Of a stretch of 64,000 bases of DNA, positions 21,633-30,811 are shown in pieces. Position numbers and translations under genes: made by a program. The DNA is from Rhizodiscina lignyota (taxonomy: Eukaryota > Ascomycota > Dothideomycetes > Aulographales > Rhizodiscinaceae). The notes under the pieces are model-generated. The model did not search any database. It saw only the letters and a program-made list of their open reading frames with translations, and was not told the origin of the DNA. The stretch's first letter is position 1. Each line of letters opens with the position of its first letter. The stretch is taken from positions 620,001-684,000 of the forward strand of contig ML978133.1 in the NCBI GenBank assembly GCA_010015805.1. Reading direction: 5' to 3'.

Positions 21633-24600
21633 GGAGTAAGTAGCAGCTGTAGTCTAAATTTGGTTGTGACCCCAATGTTACTGTTGCCGACGGTGACGCC
21701 GTCCCGTATCTACGTGTCCTGTTGATGCTCCCTCTTCACAACCACCATTTCTTTGCCCAGTTCGCCCTTCACCTTGCAACACGACAAATATGTTCTCTTC
21801 ATCCCAGAACCACCATACTGTCCTTCCTCCCTCTGGCTGTTACTCTCAGCCATAACGAGATGGATCCAAACGCACCCGCCTGCTCCCTCTCCCTCCGCAC
21901 CGAAGCCGAAGCCCAAAAGTGGTTCGAAGATAACTTATGTCCTACACACAACGCGACAGCTGTTGTCATGCCCCAATACACCTCTCGGCAGAGTACAATA
22001 TCGCCATGGGCAAGATGACACTGGTGCGAGAGGAGATTCGAGAGTCCTTCAGGGAAAACTTGACGGAAGCCTCGGCGGACGTCGAGAATCTGAGGCAGGA
22101 AGCCTTGCTGCTTGAGTAGACCTTCGGTAGTGCGCATCCTTTCGGAGGCGACATACTCCTTCTAACGCTTTAATCATGGGAAGGGAAGCATCCCAATAAC
22201 AAGCATCAGCTTTGGTATACAAGGGAGGAAACTCCTCTCAGCAAGCGCTACCGTGAACACTCCCGTAGCTCTCTCAGCCAGCACTGTGACTCCATCAAAG
22301 GCAACAATATGATCTCTTCTCGCAGTGCTTTGAAAGAATAGGCATAAATGGTAACGGATTGGCAGATGTTACAATGCCGAGGGAGACACAGAGTGAAACG
22401 GCGACGTCTATGCTACTGGTGCAGCACGTCCATGTTCTCTGTGCAGCGCCAGACAACCCAGTGTCTGTCTCGATACCTGGATTGGGATGGAATAGGTACT
22501 CAAACTGAATCGTCAATTGCATGCCAGGGCCATCACCGCTACCAGATGTGAACCGCTTAAGGCCTGAAAAAGGTGTCCCAGGTGGCTTTTACAGGATATG
22601 ATGAACATCTCTTCAGGGACCAAGTCTGTTCCAAGAGGGGTGACGGGTCGTCTAAGCCAGGGACGAGTTGCTGTTACGATTGATACTCCCAAACTTGTGC
22701 TTGGATCTGCTGTCAAGCACCACTGGCCCATCTTATTCCGCTTTGCCAATGTTTTGGCAACATGGTCTCAGACTCCTCAATTCTTCAATTGACATGAAAG
22801 CTCCGGCGGAGCCGACATGCACATTGGCTATGCATTGCTTTACCACTTGAGTCGGTACATTGCACTTTCCTCCCTTAGCATTTAGCATCTGAGCTCAAGT
22901 CACTGCGGAGTCTTTGCTTTCTGGTGCTGCGGATGTCATTTGCGAAGAGATGATTGATGTTTGACCGTCGTCAGGAATCAATATGAAAGAGCTTGGGTTG
23001 GTGCAGCCAATGATCGATGCCATCGATCATACGAGGAGATTTATCGTCCCCCTTTCACAATAATGAGTCCTGATCCGTTCTGAGCGTCGATGCGAAGTGT
23101 AATTTCAGCGATTCCGGTACCAGCAGTTGGCAAAACCACACAACGTGCTGTTCCAGGTGCTGAAGTATGCTCCATCCTGAGGTCGATGGTCCAATAGGGC
23201 CCGCATTTGGCTCGGTTCCAGGACACTGAGGACACTGGACCTTCAATGTCCTTGCTCTTTCTCTCCTGCCCCGCAGAGGCCTGCAAAAGTACCTAGCTGA
23301 GAAAACGGGGTTCGCCGTCCGGGGCGTGCGCTCGGTTCAGGGGCTTGCACGTGACCGCCGCTTCACTCCAACGTCTTGTCTTGCAGTTGATGGCAGCGAC
23401 AAACGCCAGCGCTGCAAGATGCCCAAGTATTGACCATAAGACCTAGATCCTGCCTTGGACATGGTATAGTATCTGTTGCTCCATCGTCCTTGCTCTGTTC
23501 CTCTCTTCCAAAGCAGCTTCCATCGATTGTGCGATGGGAATCTTGGACAAACGCTCGCGTCCGGCAGGATGGGCAATGCCATATTTAGCCCTTGAGCAGT
23601 CGTATTGTTCTCTCCAAATGTGCTACCATGCAGCTACAGGCGGGCGTGGTTCAATCCTTCTCTACCCATGCTCACTGTGCTGCGAAAGGAGCCTCGTCGT
23701 ATCGTACTCGAATGTGCGCTTCAGGTTGAGTTAGCGCCATTCGTTATGACTTTGTGGAGGTATCGTGGTCGATGTAGGTCTCATGGCTATAGTGCCCATG
23801 ATTGTAGTTATGGTGGGAGCAACTATCCTGTGGATGAATGTCGACTGCGTCAATGTCGTCCACCTTTCCCTTGGGTAAAGTCTCTAGCAGTTCTCATTAT
23901 CATATCTCAATATGGAGGCCGGAGCTCCTGATTTCATACCTTGCTACTCAATATCTGGGTGGCTACGTGGTCTTAGAGGCGGAAGCTCGCGTCTCCGTCG
24001 CCAGGCTCACAGACTACCAGACATGCTGGCAGCATTGAAACTCTTCTGTTGCATCTCTTATTGTCTCCAGGCAGTTTCTTGACAGCGCATGCTCTCTCCC
24101 CGCCACGCTCCCTGAGTTGTGTCTTATAAACCTCCTCTGGTTGTGTGGCCATCATACAAGGTCGTGCTGGGCATAGAGCGGTTCGCGCCGCAGCTACTGC
24201 TGAGCGCTCGATCGTATGTTCATGCCAAAACGAAAGAATGTAGTGGTTGTCGTATCCTTAGGCCTTAAAAGAGGAGGTGCATAGGTTAAGCTTGAAAGGG
24301 AGAGAGGGAGGTGGACTTCGTTCGTTCGGCGTTGCGTTGACGTGTAGGGAATTTGGGCTAGGCCTAGGTAAAAGCTTTGTCGTGAAGCGCTTTTTTTGTT
24401 TGTCACTTCTCTTCTTTGCTGCAGCCTGGATAGGCTCTTCAAAATCGACGAAGAATGTTTGTCCACCGTACTGTCCTATCTATGCATAGCATCGTGCCCT
24501 GCCTTTGCTCTGGGTTGCTGTGGTGTCTATGAGCGGATGCCAAGCTATGACCACCTTTGCAAGAGCTGTTTATCTCCCAGTACCCTCTCCACAACCACCA

Positions 24601-24850
24601 TCCTCCACTCCACACGTTGCTCTAAAACCCTTTCAAAGTCGCTCTTCAGACCTTCTTCTGCCAGCCGAAATGCAAAAGAGGGCGTCCATCTAATCCGGTC
24701 CCCTAATCCCATCCCAATCTTCACTCAGAATCACTCTCGCCCTCCCGCGGCAACCGTGGCAACCGTGCGTCACTAGTGCGTTCTGCCTTACAAGAGCTCT
24801 TCTCCGCCGCCGCTCTTCCTCTTCCTCTTCGCACTCTCTCCAACCAACAC
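21633..24850. other. 3.2-kb stretch without a supported protein gene
   Basis: Only short frames occur. One at 21937-22119 (60 codons, ending DVENLRQEALLLE) overlaps another frame that starts MDPNAPACSLSLRTEAEAQ at 21860; neither is complete and no intron joins them, so I do not call a gene. From about 24560 the plus strand becomes strongly pyrimidine-rich, with a repeated GGCAACCGT near 24750, as expected for the promoter and leader of the non-coding locus that follows. Confidence 0.45.
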
Positions 24851-25362
24851 CACCCACACTACAACAACCTTCTTCTCTTCATCAATACCCATCTACGACA
24901 CCAGCTGAGCTGGCTGTCAGAGATCTTGCCCCTTTGATCCTTTCTTGTCGCTGCCACTGCTCTGGAGAGCTCACTGCCTCTCAAATCACGCGTCACGCTC
25001 AAGTCTGACGCCACGGGAGCACACACAAACAACAAAATTCCAGCACACACTTAAGGTAAGCTGCGGCTTGGTATTGATGCATCTATTCCCCCTTCGGCCC
25101 TACGCGTTTGAGAGAGCCCGAGATCTCGAGAGCTCAAGATCTCATCGCCGTCGATGCTTGCCTTTTGTTTTCGAGCCGTGTCAAGCTCAGCTTGAAAAAA
25201 AAAAACACGCACACACACGCACCCTTTCGTTGTGCACCCAACTCCACACCGCACGCCTGGCCCCTTTCTTACAATATACATTACCACTCATGTACCTTTG
25301 AAGTTTCGATGTTCCTGTTGATAAAACAAAACGCGGTACGTCGACAGCTTTCCTTTTGTTTC

Positions 25363-25464
25363 TTTACATGATGAGCAAATTGATACTGCACGCATAGCCT
25401 TTGAGCTCCTTAGGCTTTACTCTTCGGCAATGGTTGAGATATATGACATTACTCTCTGATCCAA
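25363..25464 (+). ncRNA. Box C/D snoRNA candidate 1
   Basis: Box C ATGATGA at 25368-25374 and box D CTGA at 25456-25459 lie inside intron 25336-25538. Box C is 32 nt after the donor and box D 79 nt before the acceptor. The guide stretch directly upstream of D is ATATGACATTACTCT. Terminal pairing is weak, so the ends are approximate. I could not assign an rRNA target. Confidence 0.7.
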
Positions 25465-25611
25465 TATGACACTCTACCACAGTTTTCGTCCGGATAAAGA
25501 CTTTGCTGTTGTGGTTTGCTGACATGCCGATACTCCAGAGATTTGTCGGCCTCTCGATCTCTTGATCTGTAATACACAGCCCGGTACGTTATACCTTCTT
25601 TTCTTCTTGTT

Positions 25612-25703
25612 CGTGAATGATGAAATTGGTAAAAGGTGTAGAGAGCCACTTGGCTACGAGCCTCGGTGGCTCTCCATGACATACTTTGCATCGTCTGATC
25701 TCA
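25612..25703 (+). ncRNA. Box C/D snoRNA candidate 2
   Basis: Box C ATGATGA at 25617-25623 and box D CTGA at 25695-25698 lie inside intron 25584-25779. Spacing mirrors candidate 1: 33 nt from donor to C, 81 nt from D to acceptor, and the intron starts are similar (GTACGT, then a T-rich run). Between the boxes a 9-bp perfect stem, GAGAGCCAC with GTGGCTCTC, brings C and D closer. Guide stretch upstream of D: ATACTTTGCATCGT. Confidence 0.75.
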
Positions 25704-26059
25704 CCTCCGAGACCTTCCTTGGGACGCGTTCATTTTCATACATGGCTGGATGCACATGCTAACCTCCCAATACTCGCAGTGATGATTTCGAATTCCCGAT
25801 TGGCCGTTCGAAGCGCAGTGAGTCCAAACTCTCTTCATTCCACATTTTGATTGTTCAATCGGCTCATCATTTTCCGTCGTCATGTTCGCCAGCATCTTCA
25901 GGACAGCCCGGGCCCCTGGCGTTTGTCCGACTTTGTCGATCCCATGACATTCACTGGGCTTCAGGAGTCGGTCATCCGAGGACATTGTGTCCTGTCCGAG
26001 ATCAAACAGCCGGCGAGCCAAGGGCCCCTTTTCCACTGTAGAAGTCGGCCCTTTCAAAG

Positions 26060-26082
26060 TTAATTTCTCGGCCAGAAATTAA
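26060..26082 (+). other. Perfect 9-bp stem-loop next to a snoRNA
   Basis: TTAATTTCT, loop CGGCC, AGAAATTAA. The hairpin ends two bases before the terminal stem of snoRNA candidate 3. It could be a processing signal or chance. Confidence 0.5.
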
Positions 26083-26083
26083 T

Positions 26084-26226
26084 CTCTGGGTGTGATGATT
26101 CAAATCTAATAATGGGCTACACGCTTGGCTCCCGGAAGAGTTATGAAGGGTTCCTTCTGGTTCCCTTCAAAACCGCCGGGCAGCCACTCGTACGCCATGC
26201 AGAAATAAAGGCAATCTGATCCAGAG
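26084..26226 (+). ncRNA. Box C/D snoRNA candidate 3
   Basis: Box C GTGATGA at 26092-26098 and box D CTGA at 26216-26219, closed by a perfect 6-bp terminal stem CTCTGG/CCAGAG (26084-26089 with 26221-26226). This is the best-closed unit in the set. The surrounding intron is less clear: acceptor candidates are 26349 and 26420 and the donor may be near 26037. Guide stretch upstream of D: GAAATAAAGGCAAT. Confidence 0.78.
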
Positions 26227-26588
26227 TTCTGACCGGCTGACAACCCATCCCTCCAATCTTTTCAATGTTCCTCGGTTTGCACTGATGCTCGTCGGGAGCG
26301 GCGAGAATGTATCTGATTGGCATTGATTTCCCGCTGACGCACTTATCAGATCACTTTGTCCCCTTCTCTTTCTCTCATGCATAACCCTGTTTGAGCTTGC
26401 TAACAACTCGTCTTAAACAGGCTTCGGAGGCAGATCCTTTCGCTGGCGGTCTCATTTTTCGCCTGTCACTTGCTCCGTTTGGAGATTGAGACACGGACGA
26501 GACGCCGTCAAAGACATTGATGGCGAAAAGATTGAGGCGAGCCCAGATTTCTCTTTCCATTCTTTTGCACGAGTTCCTGCACCCACTC

Positions 26589-26678
26589 CCGTATCATGAT
26601 GAACCTACCATGCTAATGCTGAGCCGTCGGCTGTGACCATCTTCTATTGTTTCAAATCAATTGTCTGATCCAACACGG
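26589..26678 (+). ncRNA. Box C/D snoRNA candidate 4
   Basis: Box C ATGATGA at 26596-26602 and box D CTGA at 26665-26668. Box D is 80 nt before the acceptor at 26748, which has a CTAAT branch sequence. A short outer pairing CCGT/ACGG closes the unit. The donor of this intron is not obvious. Like candidates 1, 3, 8 and 9, box D is followed by TCC. Confidence 0.72.
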
Positions 26679-27077
26679 AGAGCTATTTGCCAATCGAGCT
26701 TTGAGACTTCTCTTTAAATCCGAGCTAATACATACGATCTCCGCGCAGGCTTTCCCCTCCACCAGTGTGACGAAACACCTCTACTTCCTCCTCCTCACGC
26801 ACAACGCGAATCACCCAAGCTGCGAACGATCGATCGTTGTCTCGCCGGACTCGTGAATGACTTCTGCATGGCCTGGAACACATGTCCAATATAACAGCCA
26901 GTATTGTCGAAGCGGTTGGTTGAGCACTGTCGTACAATCCAAGGAGCCTGGAAGCTGCATTGTCTGGCCACGCAGCGGGGAAGCTGTCGTTGGATAAGAC
27001 TGGAAGAGTCAGCTTGTCCTACGTGGCCACTGTCATTGTGAGTCTGCCGTTGTTTCCTCCTTTATGGGTAGCACCAC

Positions 27078-27207
27078 GTTGGAAGGATGACAAAGATTAC
27101 GGCAAAACATACCTACCTTAGCTTCTCTTCTGCTCAAGTCAGGGTTGAGATGCAAACGGGATGAAATGACTCCCGTGGATGACCGAAAAAATCTTCGCCT
27201 GACCAAC
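27078..27207 (+). ncRNA. Box C/D snoRNA candidate 5
   Basis: A box C variant, AGGATGA (27084-27090), and box D CTGA (27199-27202) are closed by a perfect 5-bp stem GTTGG/CCAAC (27078-27082 with 27203-27207). It lies in intron 27038-27274, with 72 nt from D to the acceptor. An internal hairpin CGGGA/TCCCG lies around 27157-27175. This is the first of three tandemly related introns. Confidence 0.7.
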
Positions 27208-27374
27208 ATAAACACATAGCCACGACTCTTTCTGCCATTTAAAAGTTGCTTGGGCTAACAATATGTACGGACAGGCTCGCCGCTGCCCCGACAAGATGCA
27301 CCAGAGGAGTCTGGTCCCGCACGAGAGCTTTTGCGCGTGAGTCGCTCCATTTATTTCTTCATGAGTACCACTAC

Positions 27375-27481
27375 ATTGCATGATTACAACAACAAGATCT
27401 AAGCCAAGCGAGGAGAACTTACCGGCGGTATTGGGCGGGAACGCCTGATGACGACAAGATCTCAATCTTCTTCTGACCCAC
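27375..27481 (+). ncRNA. Box C/D snoRNA candidate 6
   Basis: Box C variant ATGATTA (27380-27386), C'-like CTGATGA (27445-27451) and box D CTGA (27473-27476) in intron 27337-27548. Box D lies 72 nt before the acceptor, exactly as in candidate 5, and the introns are clearly paralogous: both begin GTGAGTC and share a CTnTTTCTGC block and an ACAAnATGTAC block before the acceptor. Terminal pairing is poor. Confidence 0.55.
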
Positions 27482-27673
27482 ACAAACATATTGCGATGAC
27501 TGTTTCTGCGTATCACAAGTTACTGAAGCTGACAAAATGTACCACCAGATTTGCCCGGAACGAAACGGAGACAAAGACGCATGCAGGACAGGTGCAATCC
27601 GGAGAAGTCTGGTGCAAGGAAATGGCCTTTAACCGTGTGAGTCTGCACTCTGCTTTTCTTCATCAGAGTCCCA

Positions 27674-27810
27674 TGTTGTCTTGAAAGTGATTCAAAAAGA
27701 AGACAATAATGGCTTGGTTCCTTGTGCCATGTGCATCGAATCCCAACTCGCGTGTTGAACTTGTAGTAGCAGCGATATGATCTGCAATGACCCTGCGTTC
27801 GTTGTTCAGC
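27674..27810 (+). ncRNA. Decayed box C/D snoRNA copy
   Basis: Intron 27637-27853 is the third tandem relative (same GTGAGTCTGC start). At the place of box C it has GTGATTC (27687-27693), and at the place of box D it has ATGA (27787-27790), where its sisters have CTGACC. No intact D box exists, so I take it as a non-functional copy. Confidence 0.5.
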
Positions 27811-28143
27811 TCCGCTTTATATGTTACTTCGGCTAACGGAATCGTGTTTCCAGGCTCCAAGACAGCGTGAAAGTGACGGCGCCGAAGTCGTCAAAGCCAC
27901 ACTTGGACGGTACCAGCTGGCCTCCACGAGTAAGTGACATCTCAGTCACTACTGTGCTCGAAGAAACAGCTTGAACGGCGATGCTGACACCGAGAGAAGC
28001 AACGGCCAGGCCAACAAGATCATAGTCGAATACAGGCTCGAATCGAAGTGCGAATGAAAGCATAGTCGGCGGTAACGATTCAGACAGTATAGACAACCTA
28101 AGCACGTGAGTCCGGTCTCGTACTTCTGAAACCCAAAGCAGCA

Positions 28144-28322
28144 TATTTCATGATGACAACCCATAATCCAATCGTACAGGCGTCACAGCTTCGGTACACA
28201 TCGAAGTGGTTTCGCCTCGTTGCCTAACCTGCATTGCACATCGAAGTGGTTTCGCCTCGTTGCCTTAACCTGCGGTGTGTGCCGGAGTGCCCATGACGAA
28301 TTTGAAGAACATCTGATCCTTA
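28144..28322 (+). ncRNA. Box C/D snoRNA candidate 8 (long, with internal duplication)
   Basis: Box C ATGATGA (28150-28156) and box D CTGA (28313-28316) in intron 28106-28402; D lies 86 nt before the acceptor. The unit is long for the class (about 175 nt) because a block of about 36 bp beginning CACATCGAAGTGGTTTCGCC is present twice at a 40-bp period (28197-28232 and 28237-28273). The guide stretch GAATTTGAAGAACAT before D is related to that of candidate 9. Confidence 0.7.
28197..28273 (+). repeat. 40-bp tandem duplication inside snoRNA candidate 8
   Basis: Two nearly identical copies start CACATCGAAGTGGTTTCGCC at 28197 and 28237; the second has one extra T near its end. Near identity points to a recent event. 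Confidence 0.9.
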
Positions 28323-28523
28323 ACAATGCCTTTGGAGCTCTGTCCTGAATTGCAAATCTTGCTTTGTCCATCCTTTGCTAACACTATTATCATCGAATAT
28401 AGGCTCAAATTGAACTTTGAAGGGAGAACGAGAGCATGGTCGACGGCAACGATTCGGACAATATGGACAACCTAAGCACGTGTAAGTCCAGTCTCGTACT
28501 TCTGAATCCGAAGCAACTTACTT

Positions 28524-28699
28524 CATGGAAATGATGAATATCCTATAATCTTCGTACCCTAATGGGTTTTTCATCTTAGTCCATTCCATGGCTCCAACCA
28601 GACTTGTGAGGTTTCGCCTGCCATGGCACACTGGTGGAGCAATACCCCGTCTGTGTGGAGTTATGACATGCAGAAAATGAGGAACATCTGATCCAATGA
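28524..28699 (+). ncRNA. Box C/D snoRNA candidate 9
   Basis: Box C ATGATGA (28531-28537) and box D CTGA (28688-28691) in intron 28482-28763, with D 72 nt before the acceptor. The outer stem TCATGGA/TCCAATGA pairs with one bulge. Its intron start and preceding exon are visibly duplicated from the candidate 8 unit (GTCTCGTACTTCTGAA in both introns, GACAACCTAAGCAC in both exons). Confidence 0.78.
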
Positions 28700-28991
28700 C
28701 ATTACAACTTCATTCTTCTCAAGCACCTTGGATTTCCCGCGCTAACAAGGTTTTGGTAAACAGGCTCAAGACAGACGGCAGACGAAGAAGGAAGAAAGGC
28801 GTCGCGCAGACACTAAAGAGGCGTAATTGAGAATTGAGATTGATTGAAAGAGAAAGTGGAGGAGAAAGAGCTAGTCATTGACGTTCACGAGCCGAGAAGG
28901 CAGGCAGCACAGGAAGTAGACCGGCGGACTGAACCACACACACACCTTCAGTCCCAGTAAATAGCCTTTGACTCAAGATGACTTCTATATT

Positions 28992-29580
28992 CTACCGCGC
29001 CGCACTATCTCGTGATTGCATCAGCTTCCTCGCTTCCGCCTTCAACCAGCTCGCATCTGGCGGCAGTTTCGATTTTCCCTCGGGCAAAAGTTTCTCTTCC
29101 TCTTCATCTCTCATCGCATTGGCCGCGTTATAGCCCTTCCTATCCCACGGTGTGTAGTCCTTTGGTTCTTCCGGCCATACGAATGGCTTCTCCATCCGAA
29201 TTGTCATATACTTTGTGCTTATCGGTCTATGCCATTGTCTCTTTGAGGCTCGTGTCTCTGCGGGCTTGTTCGGCTGGATCGGTGATATCCTGACAACCGA
29301 TCGCACATGTAATGCTTCGACTCCATATGCATGGTAGAGATAGTCCTTCAAATCGAGTTTGTTCCAGTTCAGCGGTACGCGGAATCTTGCGAAGGTCGGA
29401 GGTAGGTGCTTTGTACGGAGAAGTGTGACAACGGCTTTGATCGGCGGCCTGCGTAGTATGTGTCAGAGAGAGTCCAGCGAGCAATGCAAACACTTTACTG
29501 AAGAGCACGACTCACAAGTATATCTCCTTCTGCCCAATCACCTTGAATATATTGCCGAATTTACGCATAGCGGTAGCCAT
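28992..29580 (-). CDS. MRP20: Mitochondrial large-subunit ribosomal protein uL23m
   Basis: Component of the mitochondrial 54S ribosomal subunit near the peptide exit tunnel. Exons 29580-29516 and 29448-28992 (67-nt intron) give 173 residues. The N-terminal MATAMRKFGNIFKVIGQKEI is basic and doubles as a targeting region; the junction rebuilds IYLPPIKAVVTLLRT. The uL23 core continues with PLNWNKLDLKDYLYHAYGVE and VRSVVRISP, followed by a fungal-specific extension (KPFVWPEEPKDYTPWDR). The charged tail DASWLKAEARKLMQ ends the protein. The gene converges with the snoRNA host locus, their ends being perhaps only tens of bases apart. Confidence 0.93.
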
Positions 29581-30811
29581 CACTGCAATATTGCACTCTC
29601 ATATATGCATTCCTCGGCACAATGTTGACCTCTTCCTCTTTTTGTAGTCGAAGGGATCTTGTTCTTCCCACGGTCGCCGGAAGCGGTGGTAGAAGATGCT
29701 CGATATGCTGCTGATGTAGACAATGTTTGTGGACGAGTCAGAAGTTGAGCTTGAGGTGATGTTCGAGCAGCAAGTGGAGTGGAGTGGATGGAGCTCGAGC
29801 TGGAATACAAGAGGAACGTGGTGGAATCGCGATTATAGTGTCGGCGGAGCCTGGTAGATATTTCCGTGCCAGAGGTTGAGAAATTGGGCGTGTCTTTACT
29901 GCTACTGCGTGGCAGATGGATATAGAGCTGGTGCTGTCTCCGTCAAAGTAGCAGACGTAGATTGCAGAGATGAGAGAAGTGGTTTCAGGGTAGGTCGCCG
30001 CTCTTGTTGGAGATGTCGCAGTTTGTGTCCACTATAGAGCAATTATTAATTGAAGAGACAAGAATGGAAGCAAGCCTGCAATTGAGACGAGAGGAACAGA
30101 AACGCGTTGTAGACGGTCAAATATGGGAAGAAGGCGTGTAGCTCCCTCAAAAACTCACATGGGCACTCGGCTCAATATCGGACATTTCCGAGGCCGACGC
30201 AGAGGGCGCCTGAGGCACGTCTAGTATGTAAGAGCCCATACTTAAGAGATTTTAGAATCCCTTAAGATGCTGCTTCACCATTATGTACTTCTCAGGCCGA
30301 CATTCACCTCGAATCTTGCATGTCATCGAATTCTGAAGTACAAGTTCAAGCATCCCTGAAGCACTCGCCTCGAGCGATTTCCCATTTAGCCAGAAGAACG
30401 TGTCGCTTCGCCCAATTTGTCAAACAAGACACCTCTCAGTGCCCTATGATACTTCTCTCGCGCTGGACTCACTTGCTCTGACGTTCAGCCGGACACTCCT
30501 CAGTGCTATTTAATACGAGCAAACCAGGGCCCTCAGTGGGTCGCACGACGTACGGATCGTTCATTGAGAAAGATCTGCGTTAGCGAGAAAGCGACGTGAG
30601 ATTCTTGCGAGATTCGTCGCGATACAACCTCCTGCTTCGTTTGCGAGGCCCCATCCTAATCTCCGTCAGCTCTTGCCACCATGTTATAGCATGGCAATCT
30701 CGTCTTAAAACACATAGCCCTCTGTTCGTGCCAATATCCTCCGCAGAGAATAACCCCGTCGCTGTCAACCTCAGATTTGCCATCGATATTGGTCTTCTTA
30801 CTGTCCAAATC
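29581..30811. other. Intergenic, divergent promoters of uL23m and P450
   Basis: About 1.2 kb without a supported gene. It carries a second copy of the repeat core seen near 11836 (annotated separately at 30176-30207). Confidence 0.45.
30176..30207 (+). repeat. Second copy of the ATCGGACATTTC repeat core
   Basis: Shares ATCGGACATTTC, a 4-5-nt gap, then CCGACGCAGAGG with the right arm of the element near 11823-11852 (there CCGACGTAGAGG). No matching inverted arm was found within a few hundred bases, so this is a solo or truncated copy. Confidence 0.55.

Larger units (their letters stand above)
24900..28980 (+). ncRNA. Spliced non-coding host transcript for box C/D snoRNAs
   Basis: A chain of good fungal splice sites runs through 4 kb with no long reading frame. 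Introns I can define: 25336-25538, 25584-25779, 27038-27274, 27337-27548, 27637-27853, 27930-28035, 28106-28402 and 28482-28763. A first donor lies at 25056, and acceptors at 26420 and 26748 have donors I cannot fix. Branch sites (CTAAC, CTGAC or CTAAT) precede most acceptors. Exons are short (38-88 nt) and most later ones begin GCTC. Introns contain RTGATGA (box C) and CTGA (box D) pairs. For seven units with a clear downstream acceptor, box D lies 72-86 nt before it, the spacing known to favour intronic C/D snoRNA production. The 5' end is unresolved; the 3' end converges on the uL23m gene. Host genes of this type are known in Neurospora and other ascomycetes. Confidence 0.8.

Noticed and set aside
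21860-22119. Two overlapping plus-strand frames (MDPNAPACSL and a second ending RQEALLLE)
   Set aside because: Both look somewhat protein-like, but they are in different frames with no plausible intron between them, so no gene model could be made.
22597-22800. ATGATGA near 22597 as a further snoRNA
   Set aside because: No CTGA within a sensible distance downstream and no splice-site context.
22945-23072. ATGATTG ... CTGATCC as a snoRNA outside the host gene
   Set aside because: Box C is poor, no terminal stem forms, and no intron surrounds it.
25850-25870. TCATCAT as a minus-strand box C
   Set aside because: No matching minus-strand D box (TCAG on the plus strand) in range, and the locus is otherwise plus-strand.
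27488-27541. A separate short C/D pair (GCGATGA ... CTGA)
   Set aside because: Only about 33 nt between the boxes, too short; the CTGAC is better explained as the branch site of the intron ending at 27548.
27930-28035. Intron of the host gene without an obvious snoRNA
   Set aside because: A CTGA is present near 27983 but there is no box C in range; recorded as a plain intron.
30596-30811. N-terminal extension of the second P450 upstream of 30812
   Set aside because: The frame is open but contains no ATG before 30812, and the anchor helix begins right after that ATG.
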